Of a stretch of 11,476 nt of DNA, positions 1 to 6,397 are shown piece after piece. Source of the DNA: CAYSND01 sp964642235 (GTDB lineage Bacteria; Bacteroidota; Bacteroidia; Bacteroidales; UBA932); contig CAZXOP010000059.1 in assembly GCA_964642235.1 (NCBI GenBank), forward strand, positions 1-11,476, written 5' to 3'. Made by a program: the position numbers and the translations under genes. Position 1 is the stretch's first letter. Every line of letters begins with the position of its first letter. The notes beneath the pieces were generated by a model that was not told the origin of the DNA, ran no database searches, and saw nothing but the letters and a program-made list of their open reading frames with translations.

Positions 1-1068
1 ACTGACTTGGTTCATGGTCCTGTGGAGGCTCTCTTTACTATAGATGAGGAGACAGGTATGACAGGAGCAAGAGAACTTCGCCCTAATGTGCTAAAAGGGG
101 ATATTCTCATAAACCTCGATTCAGAAGATGAAGGGGAACTCTATGTGGGATGTGCAGGTGGTCTTGATGTTACCGCTGAATTTAAATATTCCCAGGAGCC
201 AATGCCTGCCGATTTCGAAGCATTTGAATTAAGTGTGAAAGGGCTCCGCGGAGGGCACTCAGGAATGGAAATCAATGAGGGGAGAGGTAACTCCAATAAG
301 ATACTTGTCAGGGCACTCCTCCCTTTCTTAAGGGACCTCGGAGGGAAATTGATCTCAGTAGAGGGTGGAAACCTTAGAAATGCCATCCCCAGAGAGGCTT
401 CAGCGAAGGTTGCACTCCCCAAGGAGAGTGTGGCAAAAGCAAAAGCATTGTTTGAAGAACTTTATAAACATGCGAAGAATGAGTATGAACCCATTGATCC
501 TAATCTCGAAATGGCGATGAACCCTACTGCCGCTGCTCCTGTTATGGCCGGTGATGTGGCTTTACGTGCTGTTAAAGCAGTTTATGGGTGTCCAAATGGT
601 GTTGATAGAATGAGTCTCGCTATGGAGAACCTTGTGGAGACCTCTAACAATCTTGCTATTTTCAAAAGCGATAATGGAACCATCTATATCAAAACATTAA
701 TGAGAGGCTCTATTGACTCTGCTAAGGAGGATCTTAGCGAAGCGATTCGCGCGGTTTTTGAACTTGCAGGGGCTAAAGTTACCCTTTCAGGGGGGTATTC
801 AGGGTGGCAGCCTAATATGAAATCACCTATCCTTACTGCCATGAAGAGTGTTTATAAAGAGATGTTTGGAGTGGAGCCTGCTGTTAAAGCGATTCACGCA
901 GGTCTTGAGTGTGGAATACTTGGAGGAAACTATCCTAATTGGGATATGATTTCATGCGGTCCTACTCTTCGCTCACCTCACTCACCAGATGAAAGATGCC
1001 TTATCCCGACAGTCGATAAATGGTGGAAATTCTTGGTAGGTGTATTAGAAAATGCACCTGTTAAATAG
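1..1068 (+). CDS. pepD: PepD-type aminoacyl-histidine dipeptidase, M20 family (5' partial)
   Basis: Metallodipeptidase of the PepD (Xaa-His dipeptidase, cytosol non-specific dipeptidase) branch of the M20 di-zinc peptidases, expected in the cytoplasm. The reading frame is open from base 1, so the start lies outside the window; 355 residues remain of a family length near 485. A TTG at base 7 is internal and not a credible start, because it sits inside the conserved HGPVEALFTIDEETGM block. That block holds the Glu-Glu pair (bases 46-51) matching the catalytic base and a zinc ligand. The LDSED segment supplies the next ligand (Asp at 118-120). SPHSPDE near the C-terminus supplies the last zinc ligand (His at 979-981). 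The first His and Asp ligands must be upstream. The middle part with GLRGGHSGMEI and the region after it is the family's lid/dimerisation domain. The C-terminus is intact. It is co-directional with the ribosomal operon, but that has its own promoter. Confidence 0.93.
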   Translation, partial: TDLVHGPVEALFTIDEETGMTGARELRPNVLKGDILINLDSEDEGELYVGCAGGLDVTAEFKYSQEPMPADFEAFELSVKGLRGGHSGMEINEGRGNSNKILVRALLPFLRDLGGKLISVEGGNLRNAIPREASAKVALPKESVAKAKALFEELYKHAKNEYEPIDPNLEMAMNPTAAAPVMAGDVALRAVKAVYGCPNGVDRMSLAMENLVETSNNLAIFKSDNGTIYIKTLMRGSIDSAKEDLSEAIRAVFELAGAKVTLSGGYSGWQPNMKSPILTAMKSVYKEMFGVEPAVKAIHAGLECGILGGNYPNWDMISCGPTLRSPHSPDERCLIPTVDKWWKFLVGVLENAPVK

Positions 1069-1072
1069 TTTT

Positions 1073-1103
1073 TTTGCAGATTTAGAGATTATTGCTATAT
1101 TTG
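1073..1103 (+). promoter_or_regulatory. Bacteroidota-type promoter for rpsF-rpsR-rplI
   Basis: TTTG at 1073-1076 is followed, after exactly 19 bases, by TATATTTG at 1096-1103. This is a full match to the Bacteroidota housekeeping promoter consensus (-33 TTTG and -7 TAnnTTTG with about 19-21 bases between). It sits just after the pepD stop and upstream of rpsF. The predicted transcription start would be roughly 1107-1111, giving a leader of about 50 bases. The start position is an inference from the consensus only. Confidence 0.72.
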
Positions 1104-1104
1104 C

Positions 1105-1131
1105 AGCCCTTTTGGTAATTCCGAAAGGGCT
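1105..1131 (+). promoter_or_regulatory. rpsF leader hairpin: candidate S6:S18-binding element or pepD terminator
   Basis: AGCCCTTT (1105-1112) pairs perfectly with AAAGGGCT (1124-1131). The interior TGGTAATT is followed by CCG at 1121-1123, directly before the 3' arm. A CCG presented in a bulge beside a stem and a small hairpin, in the leader of the S6/S18 operon, is the published description of the S6:S18 complex-binding motif, which mimics the 16S rRNA site. A second reading extends the stem to 11 pairs (T·G, G-C, G-C) with loop TAATT. As the hairpin is followed by TTTATTTATT, it could instead be a Rho-independent terminator for pepD. The predicted transcription start falls inside the left arm, which argues against the leader reading unless transcription begins a few bases earlier. 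The structure is clear; the function is unsettled. Confidence 0.55.
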
Positions 1132-1161
1132 TTATTTATTACTAATTTAATTAAAATCAGA

Positions 1162-1524
1162 ATGTTAAAACAGTACGAGACCGTTTTCATTGCAACTCCC
1201 GTTTTATCTGATGCCCAGATGAAGGAAGCGGTAGAAAAGTACAGAACTCTCATTACCTCTGAAGGTGGGGAGATAGTACATGAAGAGAATTGGGGACTTA
1301 AGAAGTTGGCATACCCGATTCAAAAGAAGACAACAGGGTTTTATTACCTTATCGAGTTTAAAGCTGATCCTCAGTTTGTTCAAAAACTCGAATTGAACTA
1401 CAAGAGAGATGAGAGGATTATTCGTTTTCTCACCTTTGCTATGGACAAACACTCATTAGCTTATGCAGAGCGTCGCCGTGCAAACAGACAAGCTGCAGCA
1501 GAAGCAACTAACACATCTAACTAA
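1162..1524 (+). CDS. rpsF: 30S ribosomal protein S6
   Basis: Small-subunit platform protein bS6, which binds the central domain of 16S rRNA as a heterodimer with S18. The 120-residue product has the typical start YETVFIATPVLSDAQMKEAV, the GGEIVHEENWGLKKLAYPI strand-turn region, the GFYYLIEF strand and the ERIIRFLTF strand, then an Ala/Arg-rich tail usual for the family. The ATG at 1162 gives the expected N-terminus. Like most genes of this phylum it has no Shine-Dalgarno: the upstream bases are AATTAAAATCAGA. First gene of a three-gene operon, 11 bases ahead of rpsR. Confidence 0.98.
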   Translation: MLKQYETVFIATPVLSDAQMKEAVEKYRTLITSEGGEIVHEENWGLKKLAYPIQKKTTGFYYLIEFKADPQFVQKLELNYKRDERIIRFLTFAMDKHSLAYAERRRANRQAAAEATNTSN

Positions 1525-1530
1525 GGAGGT
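1522..1530 (+). promoter_or_regulatory. Extended Shine-Dalgarno of rpsR
   Basis: TAAGGAGGT is a nine-base uninterrupted complement to the 3' tail of 16S rRNA. Its first three bases are the rpsF stop codon, and five bases separate it from the rpsR ATG at 1536. In a phylum whose ribosomes largely ignore Shine-Dalgarno sequences this is exceptional. The other starts in the window have weaker or no such sequence. Confidence 0.8.
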
Positions 1531-1535
1531 ATATT

Positions 1536-1802
1536 ATGGCATCAAACAATGAAATTCGTTATCTGAATCCTCCTACAGTTGAGGTTAAGAAGAAAAAATA
1601 CTGCCGTTTTAAAAAGACCGGTATTAAGTATGTTGACTATAAAGATCCTGAATTTTTAAAGAGATTCCTTAATGAGCAGGGAAAAATCCTTCCTCGTCGT
1701 CTTACAGGTACCTCTCTTAAATTCCAGAAAAAAGTGGCTCAGGCTGTTAAACGCTCGAGACATCTTGCTTTATTACCTTATGTTACTGACTTATTGAAAT
1801 AG
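1536..1802 (+). CDS. rpsR: 30S ribosomal protein S18
   Basis: Small-subunit protein bS18, partner of S6 on the 30S platform. The 88-residue length is slightly above the usual 75-80 because of a short N-terminal extension. Conserved parts are YCRFKKTGIKYVDYKD, then the helix FLKRFLNEQGKILPRRLTG, then the basic RNA-binding stretch TSLKFQKKVAQAVKRSRHLA ending in LLPYV. The start is fixed by the strong Shine-Dalgarno five bases upstream. In Bacteroidota ribosomes S18, S6 and S21 together form the pocket that sequesters the anti-Shine-Dalgarno, so this initiation signal may let the cell sense S18 shortage (inference). Confidence 0.98.
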   Translation: MASNNEIRYLNPPTVEVKKKKYCRFKKTGIKYVDYKDPEFLKRFLNEQGKILPRRLTGTSLKFQKKVAQAVKRSRHLALLPYVTDLLK

Positions 1803-1814
1803 GAGAAGAAGATT

Positions 1815-2267
1815 ATGGAAGTTATACTAAAACAAGATGTATATAAATTAGGGCACAAGGATGATTTAGTAGTTGTTAAAAACGGCTATGCTACCAATTA
1901 TCTTATCCCTCAGGGATTAGCTATTATGGCTACCCCTTCTGCAAAGAAAGTTCACGCTGAAAACCTAAGACAGAGGGCTCATAAAGAGGCTAAGATTCGC
2001 GAAGAAGCTACAGCTTTAGCAGCTCAGCTTGAAGGAACTACAGTTAAAGTAGTTACCAAAGTTAGCTCTACAGGGAAGATTTTCGGTTCTGTGAATAACA
2101 TTCAGGTAGCTGAAGCTCTTGCAGCTCAAGGTATAGAGGTTGAACGTAAAAACATTACCATCAATGATGCTGATAAGCTTCAGGAAGTGGGTATGTATAG
2201 CGGTGTGGTTAAATGCTACAAAGACATTAAAGCTAACATCAATATCGAAGTAGTAGGAGAGGAGTAA
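1815..2267 (+). CDS. rplI: 50S ribosomal protein L9
   Basis: Large-subunit protein bL9, which binds 23S rRNA near the L1 stalk base through its N-terminal domain and extends a long helix to a C-terminal domain. The 150 residues match the family length (about 148). The N-domain shows MEVILKQDVYKLGHKDD, the VKNGYATNYLIPQGLA signature and then the long connecting helix, rich in Ala, Lys and Glu (about residues 41-75). The C-domain has GKIFGSVNNIQVAEAL, the family's G-x-L/I-F-G-S-V element. A moderate AGGAG (1801-1805) precedes the ATG by nine bases. Last gene of the operon, 12 bases after rpsR, followed by a terminator. Confidence 0.98.
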   Translation: MEVILKQDVYKLGHKDDLVVVKNGYATNYLIPQGLAIMATPSAKKVHAENLRQRAHKEAKIREEATALAAQLEGTTVKVVTKVSSTGKIFGSVNNIQVAEALAAQGIEVERKNITINDADKLQEVGMYSGVVKCYKDIKANINIEVVGEE

Positions 2268-2285
2268 TTCTCATTCCCATATTAT

Positions 2286-2320
2286 AAAAAAAGACTAACA
2301 AATTACTGTTGGTCTTTTTT
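2286..2320. terminator. Bidirectional Rho-independent terminator
   Basis: The stem pairs GACTAACA (2293-2300) with TGTTGGTC (2307-2314), with one T·G pair, around the loop AATTAC. It is flanked by seven A on the left and six T on the right, which extend the stem. The A/T symmetry gives a U-tract in transcripts from either strand. It lies 18 bases after rplI and 18 bases beyond the stop of the convergent methyltransferase gene, so it can end both operons. Confidence 0.9.
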
Positions 2321-2338
2321 ATTTCTCCCCCTTCACCC

Positions 2339-3265
2339 TCATTTACCGCTATTTCTCTCCCAAAAGAGTCCCTCTTCGTACCCTTGGATTTTTGGGGAGG
2401 TGGTGGCGAGGTCTAACCTTTTTTCTGCCCAAAGTGAGTATTCGGGATTCATCTCTATGCCGACATAATGGCGACCAAGCTTTTTGGCCACCACAGAGGT
2501 AGTTCCTGAGCCAAGAAACGGGTCGAGAACCACTCCACCCTTAGGAGATGAGGCGAGAATAAGTTTTGCTATTAGTTTTTCAGGTTTCTGTGTAGGGTGA
2601 TCTGTGTTTTCAGGCATAGACCAGAAAGGGATGGTTATATCATCCCAGAAATTTGAGGGGTATGTAAGTCTAAATTTGCCAGACGGGGTCTCCTCCCACC
2701 CTTTTGCCTCTCCGTCTCTTCTATATGGGGCGAGCACTTTTCGTTTCTGCATTACGGCTTCCACATCGAAGTAGTAATCATTTTTATTCCGCACCCCAAA
2801 CCAAATATCTTCCATCCCGTTTTTCCAATTAGATTTAGCCCCTCTCCCTTTCTCCCTCTGCCAGGTAATACGGTTCAATACCATTAAATTCTCCTCCATG
2901 ACCTGCTGAAGCAAACTTGTGCACCTCCAGTCACCGCAGAGGTAGAGAGAGCCATTCGGTTTTAACCATGATACCACCTTTGGAAACCAAGAGCGTAGAT
3001 ATTCGAGGTATTCGGAGTGGTCGGAAGCACGAAATCGGAAACCATTAAAATCTTTATCGAGATTATAAGGGGGATCAATAATGATTAAGTCTGCAAACTC
3101 TTTGGGAAGAGTGTCAAGGATTTTGAAAAGGTTACAGCAGAGAGTTTTATCAATTATCTCCTCAAGTGCTAAATTTTGACCTTCAGGTCTTAAAATCTTC
3201 CCTTCATATACTATTCTCTCCTCCTTAGAGAGGGTCAGCGTCCTATTTCTTTTACCTCTCTCCAT
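2339..3265 (-). CDS. Site-specific DNA methyltransferase, beta class (probably N6-adenine)
   Basis: Transfers a methyl group from S-adenosylmethionine to a base in DNA. In the 308-residue product the catalytic motif IV, DPPYN (residues 64-68), comes before the SAM-binding motif DPFLGSGTT (248-256), with HPTQKPE at 223-229 between them. This IV-then-I order defines the beta class (group including M.RsrI and CcrM). DPPY rather than SPPY favours N6-adenine over N4-cytosine. Residues 132-210, including REKGRGAKSNW, are probably the target-recognition region; the recognition sequence cannot be read from the protein. No restriction endonuclease is nearby, so it may be an orphan methylase. It starts three bases after the stop of the serine hydrolase gene, suggesting translational coupling and co-transcription. 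Confidence 0.93.
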   Translation of the reverse strand: MERGKRNRTLTLSKEERIVYEGKILRPEGQNLALEEIIDKTLCCNLFKILDTLPKEFADLIIIDPPYNLDKDFNGFRFRASDHSEYLEYLRSWFPKVVSWLKPNGSLYLCGDWRCTSLLQQVMEENLMVLNRITWQREKGRGAKSNWKNGMEDIWFGVRNKNDYYFDVEAVMQKRKVLAPYRRDGEAKGWEETPSGKFRLTYPSNFWDDITIPFWSMPENTDHPTQKPEKLIAKLILASSPKGGVVLDPFLGSGTTSVVAKKLGRHYVGIEMNPEYSLWAEKRLDLATTSPKIQGYEEGLFWERNSGK

Positions 3266-3268
3266 ACT

Positions 3269-4636
3269 CTAATTTCCTCGATTCTCTTTTTTGGAATTAT
3301 TGATCTCGATAGCCTTCTCGATTTGAACGAAAAGGTCCCTCTCTTGGGGCCACTCTATACCTGAGGAGGCTTTTTTCAACATCCCTTCGATATATTTGGT
3401 AAACCTTGACCCTTTCCATGAACTTGTATTGGTAATAAAAATCCAGGTATAACCATTTTGCAGAACTTTGACCAACGCGCTACTCCCTGCTAATGTCCCT
3501 GTTCTAACCCAATCGCTCCCTTGAGAGGCGCGAGCCCATCCGATAGCATGTTTTCCCCCATCGCAGCAGATCATTGTTCTTATTGACTCATCTGATAGAA
3601 TTTTTCTCCCCCCTTCGCGACCATCTATAGCTGAAACAAAGAGTGCAACCTCCGCAGGGGAGGCTACCCATCCCCCTGCCCCGTAAAGTCCTGCAATATT
3701 GTTCCCTCCATAACTTCGAGGGAGCATTCTTCCGGAATTATTATAAGCCGGGATAGGTTCTGCGTCGTGTGATTCATAGTACCTCACTTCGTTTGGATAC
3801 CTCTCTTCATAAAGATTTTTTGCAAGATGAAAATCGTAACAACCGCTGGGGTGAAGTATTTTAGCTTGACAATATTTCTCGTAACTAAGACCGCTCACCT
3901 CTTCGATTACCCTTGAAAGAATCAGGTACCCTGCATTGGAGTACCTAAAGCCACTTCCAGGAGCAAATCCCAATCTCTGTTTTAATAGATATTGAATAAC
4001 CCTATCCATATCAGGGACAGAATCCAATTTCTCCCAAAGCATAATTTCGCGTGTGGTAAAGAGTGGATCCCCTCTGTGTAGAGTAAATCCCCCTTGGTGT
4101 CTGAGAAGGTGCTCCACAGTTATGTTTTTCATTCTTGGGTCTTTAATCTCCCTGAAAGGGTCGCAATTCAATATCCCCCCTTCTCCGAAGACCTTATCTG
4201 AAAGTTTTAAGAGCGAATCTTCTGACAATTTCATAACAGCAGATGCAGTAATAAGTTTCGACAGGGAAGCTATTCTAAAGATGTTTTTTGCATCCATCTC
4301 TATTTTATTCTCTTCATCTGCCCACCCATACCCTTTGCTATAAACTAACTTTCCATTCTTCATAATGGCAAGCCCTGCCCCCTTAATATTCCATTGGGAG
4401 AGGAATTTTTCGATATGGCGGTCAAGTGAAACAGTCTCTTTAAGATCGGACATCTCATTGGAAAGGAAACTATTAATGGAGATCCATTCACTGTCATCAG
4501 GTTCAGCTCTCCTATCTCCACCCTTTAATGGTCCCTCACGTGAGGAGAGGACTATAAAGGTAAAAATAGTAGTCGCTATAAAGAAGAGCGATATGAGGTT
4601 TGTAAGTCTTAATTTATCGTAGCAGAGTATATTCAT
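3269..4636 (-). CDS. Membrane-anchored serine hydrolase, class C beta-lactamase/S12 fold
   Basis: Penicillin-recognising-type serine hydrolase (beta-lactamase class C, D-aminopeptidase, esterase EstB superfamily). The 455 residues begin with a short basic segment and one hydrophobic segment (about 11-31). There is no lipobox, so this is probably an uncleaved anchor holding the enzyme on the periplasmic side. The nucleophile motif SxxK is S124-L-S-K127, within IFRIASLSKLIT. The second motif YxN is Y232-S-N234 in FRYSNAGYL. The third, usually HTG or KTG, appears as R378-T-G380 in VRTGTLAGSSA. The substrate is unknown: members act on peptidoglycan peptides, D-amino acid peptides or esters, and the motifs alone do not indicate antibiotic resistance. 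It starts two bases after the preceding fimbrillin-like gene (TAATAATG) and lies three bases before the methyltransferase gene. No Shine-Dalgarno is visible. Confidence 0.9.
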   Translation of the reverse strand: MNILCYDKLRLTNLISLFFIATTIFTFIVLSSREGPLKGGDRRAEPDDSEWISINSFLSNEMSDLKETVSLDRHIEKFLSQWNIKGAGLAIMKNGKLVYSKGYGWADEENKIEMDAKNIFRIASLSKLITASAVMKLSEDSLLKLSDKVFGEGGILNCDPFREIKDPRMKNITVEHLLRHQGGFTLHRGDPLFTTREIMLWEKLDSVPDMDRVIQYLLKQRLGFAPGSGFRYSNAGYLILSRVIEEVSGLSYEKYCQAKILHPSGCYDFHLAKNLYEERYPNEVRYYESHDAEPIPAYNNSGRMLPRSYGGNNIAGLYGAGGWVASPAEVALFVSAIDGREGGRKILSDESIRTMICCDGGKHAIGWARASQGSDWVRTGTLAGSSALVKVLQNGYTWIFITNTSSWKGSRFTKYIEGMLKKASSGIEWPQERDLFVQIEKAIEINNSKKENRGN

Positions 4637-4638
4637 TA

Positions 4639-6384
4639 TTAAAGTTCGAAAACAGAAGAGCTTACAGAGAGTACAATAGTATGTTCAACCCCTTTCTTCA
4701 GCGCTTCAGTATGGTAGAAATAGATGGTATTTGTCTTTCCATTAGTAAACTGTATGTCCAAATAGATACCATAATTTTGTGAATATTGATTGTTTATTAA
4801 GACATGTGCGTTGTCAAGTAACTCATAATAGTTCTTTCCATTATATGATACAGTTTTAATATTACTTGGAATTATGGAAGGGGTTTGAGCCACACTATTT
4901 GGAGTTACAGAGGGGAAAGCGAATGAAATATTGCCATTATTTAAATTAATATTCATATAAGACCAAAAAGGGCCGAATTTTAACCAAAATCTTCTTACAG
5001 AAGGAGCCAAGTCTATAAGTCCCTCCTTAATATCGAGTAGAATGCGTACCTTGGAGGTGTAGTGTTCAAGCGAGATACTTCTTGTTAACCCGTTGTCATC
5101 AACAGTTACATTATTAAGTAATCCAAGTACAAGACCTTCAGATGCATACCCACTTGAGTTTATTACCAAGGAGCACTCACCTGTATCGCTATTTACATAA
5201 GGAACATAATACTCCCCTTCGGTTTTATTAAAGTTTACATTTGAGAAGATTAAACTTTGGTTAGATTTAGGGAGGGAGTATTGATAATCTTTCCCTAATT
5301 TAAGACTCTCTTTAGCAGGGAATCCTGAATTTAATTTATTGCCACTATAAGAATAGCAGTAGAGAGAGTTAGTCCCAAGAGCAAATCCCCCTTTAGTCTC
5401 CACATTCATCTTGAACGATGGGGTGATATTTAGAAACATCTTATCTCCCCAATTAAATCCAAAATCTATCTCTTCTTCTTGCATATCAGCCACCTCAAAT
5501 CCAAACTCGCTACTCTTCTGTTTTATAATCAAAGAGAGTTTATAATGTTTGTTCTGTTCTACAACTTGATTCATAGTTGCCTCAAGAGGGATAATAAATC
5601 CTGTTTTCGTGGTAACCTTAACAGTGATTTTTGGATTATCACTCCCTATAGAGGGGAAAATAAATCTTTGGGTACAAACAATTATACTATCAGACGAAGG
5701 TATAGTTTCATGGCTCCATAAGTTAGTAATAGAACCTGAGTAGGAGCCTATTTCAGCATCATCCATTGTTGAAATAGAGAAAGTGCTATATGTCGGGATT
5801 GAAACCTCTATTTTATTAAAGTATTCTGATAGGTTAGAGATAAACGAACCATCTTTTTTCTTTGCTTTAAGCGAAAAGGTTAAAGCAGCGACTTTTCTTT
5901 TAAGAGCAGTAGGGTAAACTTTCTCAGGGTCCTCAGTAGATATAGAGGCTTTACGTAAGGAACCTATTACCAAATCCTGGTCGCTCCCTCTTCCATTTTT
6001 GGCAAGAGAGAAGGATATTATGGGGGAACTCGATGGCTGAGTAGTTACAGTATAACTATTTTCATCACTAATTACATTTGAAAAAATTACCTCCTGACTC
6101 TTCTCAGGCATATAATAGAGGTATTTGTTCTCCTGAGAGTTTTTTACGGAGGGGTAGATAGGGGAACCAATTAGTTCCACGTCAGAAGTTAAAGCAAACG
6201 GGTATGCATAAATATCATCAACGCCCAAGACTACTTCTGACTTTGTACCAACAGAATAAGATGACGAATGAGTTGTTATCTCAAGTGGGAAACTATTCTT
6301 GTTGAGGTCAATAACATTTCTGTCGCATCCCATAAAGAAGAGAGGGATAATTATAAACAGATATATATAATTTATTTTTCTCAT
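4639..6384 (-). CDS. Lipoprotein with two tandem fimbrillin-like modules
   Basis: Predicted surface or periplasmic lipoprotein of 581 residues. The signal MRKINYIYLFIIIPLFFMGC is a canonical lipoprotein leader with Cys20 as the lipidated residue. An ATG 11 codons upstream (6417) would overlap the preceding gene by 20 bases and add hydrophobic residues before MRK, so the start at 6384 is preferred; it leaves a 13-base gap. The rest is two related beta-rich modules (about 33-292 and 316-581). Each has a Thr-Lys start (GTKSEV / ETKGGF), a Y-C/A-Y aromatic strand (IYAYPF / LYCYSY), QEVIFSNV / QSLIFSNV, an LVIGSL / LVLGLL strand and a final strand ending near HYKLSLII / EHTIVLSV. This layout resembles Mfa-like/fimbrillin proteins of Bacteroidales. 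No catalytic motif is seen. Whether it is a pilin subunit or another surface binder cannot be told. Confidence 0.8.
   Translation of the reverse strand: MRKINYIYLFIIIPLFFMGCDRNVIDLNKNSFPLEITTHSSSYSVGTKSEVVLGVDDIYAYPFALTSDVELIGSPIYPSVKNSQENKYLYYMPEKSQEVIFSNVISDENSYTVTTQPSSSPIISFSLAKNGRGSDQDLVIGSLRKASISTEDPEKVYPTALKRKVAALTFSLKAKKKDGSFISNLSEYFNKIEVSIPTYSTFSISTMDDAEIGSYSGSITNLWSHETIPSSDSIIVCTQRFIFPSIGSDNPKITVKVTTKTGFIIPLEATMNQVVEQNKHYKLSLIIKQKSSEFGFEVADMQEEEIDFGFNWGDKMFLNITPSFKMNVETKGGFALGTNSLYCYSYSGNKLNSGFPAKESLKLGKDYQYSLPKSNQSLIFSNVNFNKTEGEYYVPYVNSDTGECSLVINSSGYASEGLVLGLLNNVTVDDNGLTRSISLEHYTSKVRILLDIKEGLIDLAPSVRRFWLKFGPFWSYMNINLNNGNISFAFPSVTPNSVAQTPSIIPSNIKTVSYNGKNYYELLDNAHVLINNQYSQNYGIYLDIQFTNGKTNTIYFYHTEALKKGVEHTIVLSVSSSVFEL
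4642..5439 (-). repeat. Fimbrillin-like module, second copy in the tandem protein
   Basis: Approximate extent of the C-terminal module (residues 316-581). It repeats the order ETKG, LYCYSY, QSLIFSNV, GLVLGLL, SKVRILLDI seen in the first copy at 5509-6288. The match is at protein level and strongly diverged, so the duplication is old. Confidence 0.65.
5509..6288 (-). repeat. Fimbrillin-like module, first copy in the tandem protein
   Basis: Approximate extent of the N-terminal module (residues 33-292), with GTKSEV, IYAYPF, QEVIFSNV, DLVIGSL, KVAALTFSL and FIFPSI in order. The boundary with the next copy runs through an acidic linker (EEEIDFGFNWGD). Confidence 0.65.
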
Positions 6385-6397
6385 GACGAAGATGGTT

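Noticed and set aside
7..9. TTG as the dipeptidase start
   Set aside because: The frame is open to base 1 and the position falls in the middle of the conserved catalytic domain, so the gene is truncated by the window edge.
141..422. Minus-strand open frame opposite pepD
   Set aside because: It lies wholly opposite conserved dipeptidase sequence, has no recognisable product and no upstream signals.
1204..1452. Minus-strand open frame opposite rpsF
   Set aside because: Antisense to an unambiguous ribosomal protein gene; the product is not protein-like.
4053..4622. Two plus-strand open frames opposite the serine hydrolase
   Set aside because: Both are antisense shadows of a gene with intact catalytic motifs and have no family resemblance.
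3269..4636. Antibiotic-resistance beta-lactamase
   Set aside because: The SxxK and YxN motifs show the superfamily, but the third motif is RTG rather than KTG, the protein is membrane-anchored, and it sits in an envelope-protein operon. Resistance cannot be claimed.
5479..5721. Plus-strand open frame opposite the tandem fimbrillin-like gene
   Set aside because: Antisense to well-supported module sequence; no signal peptide or motif of its own.
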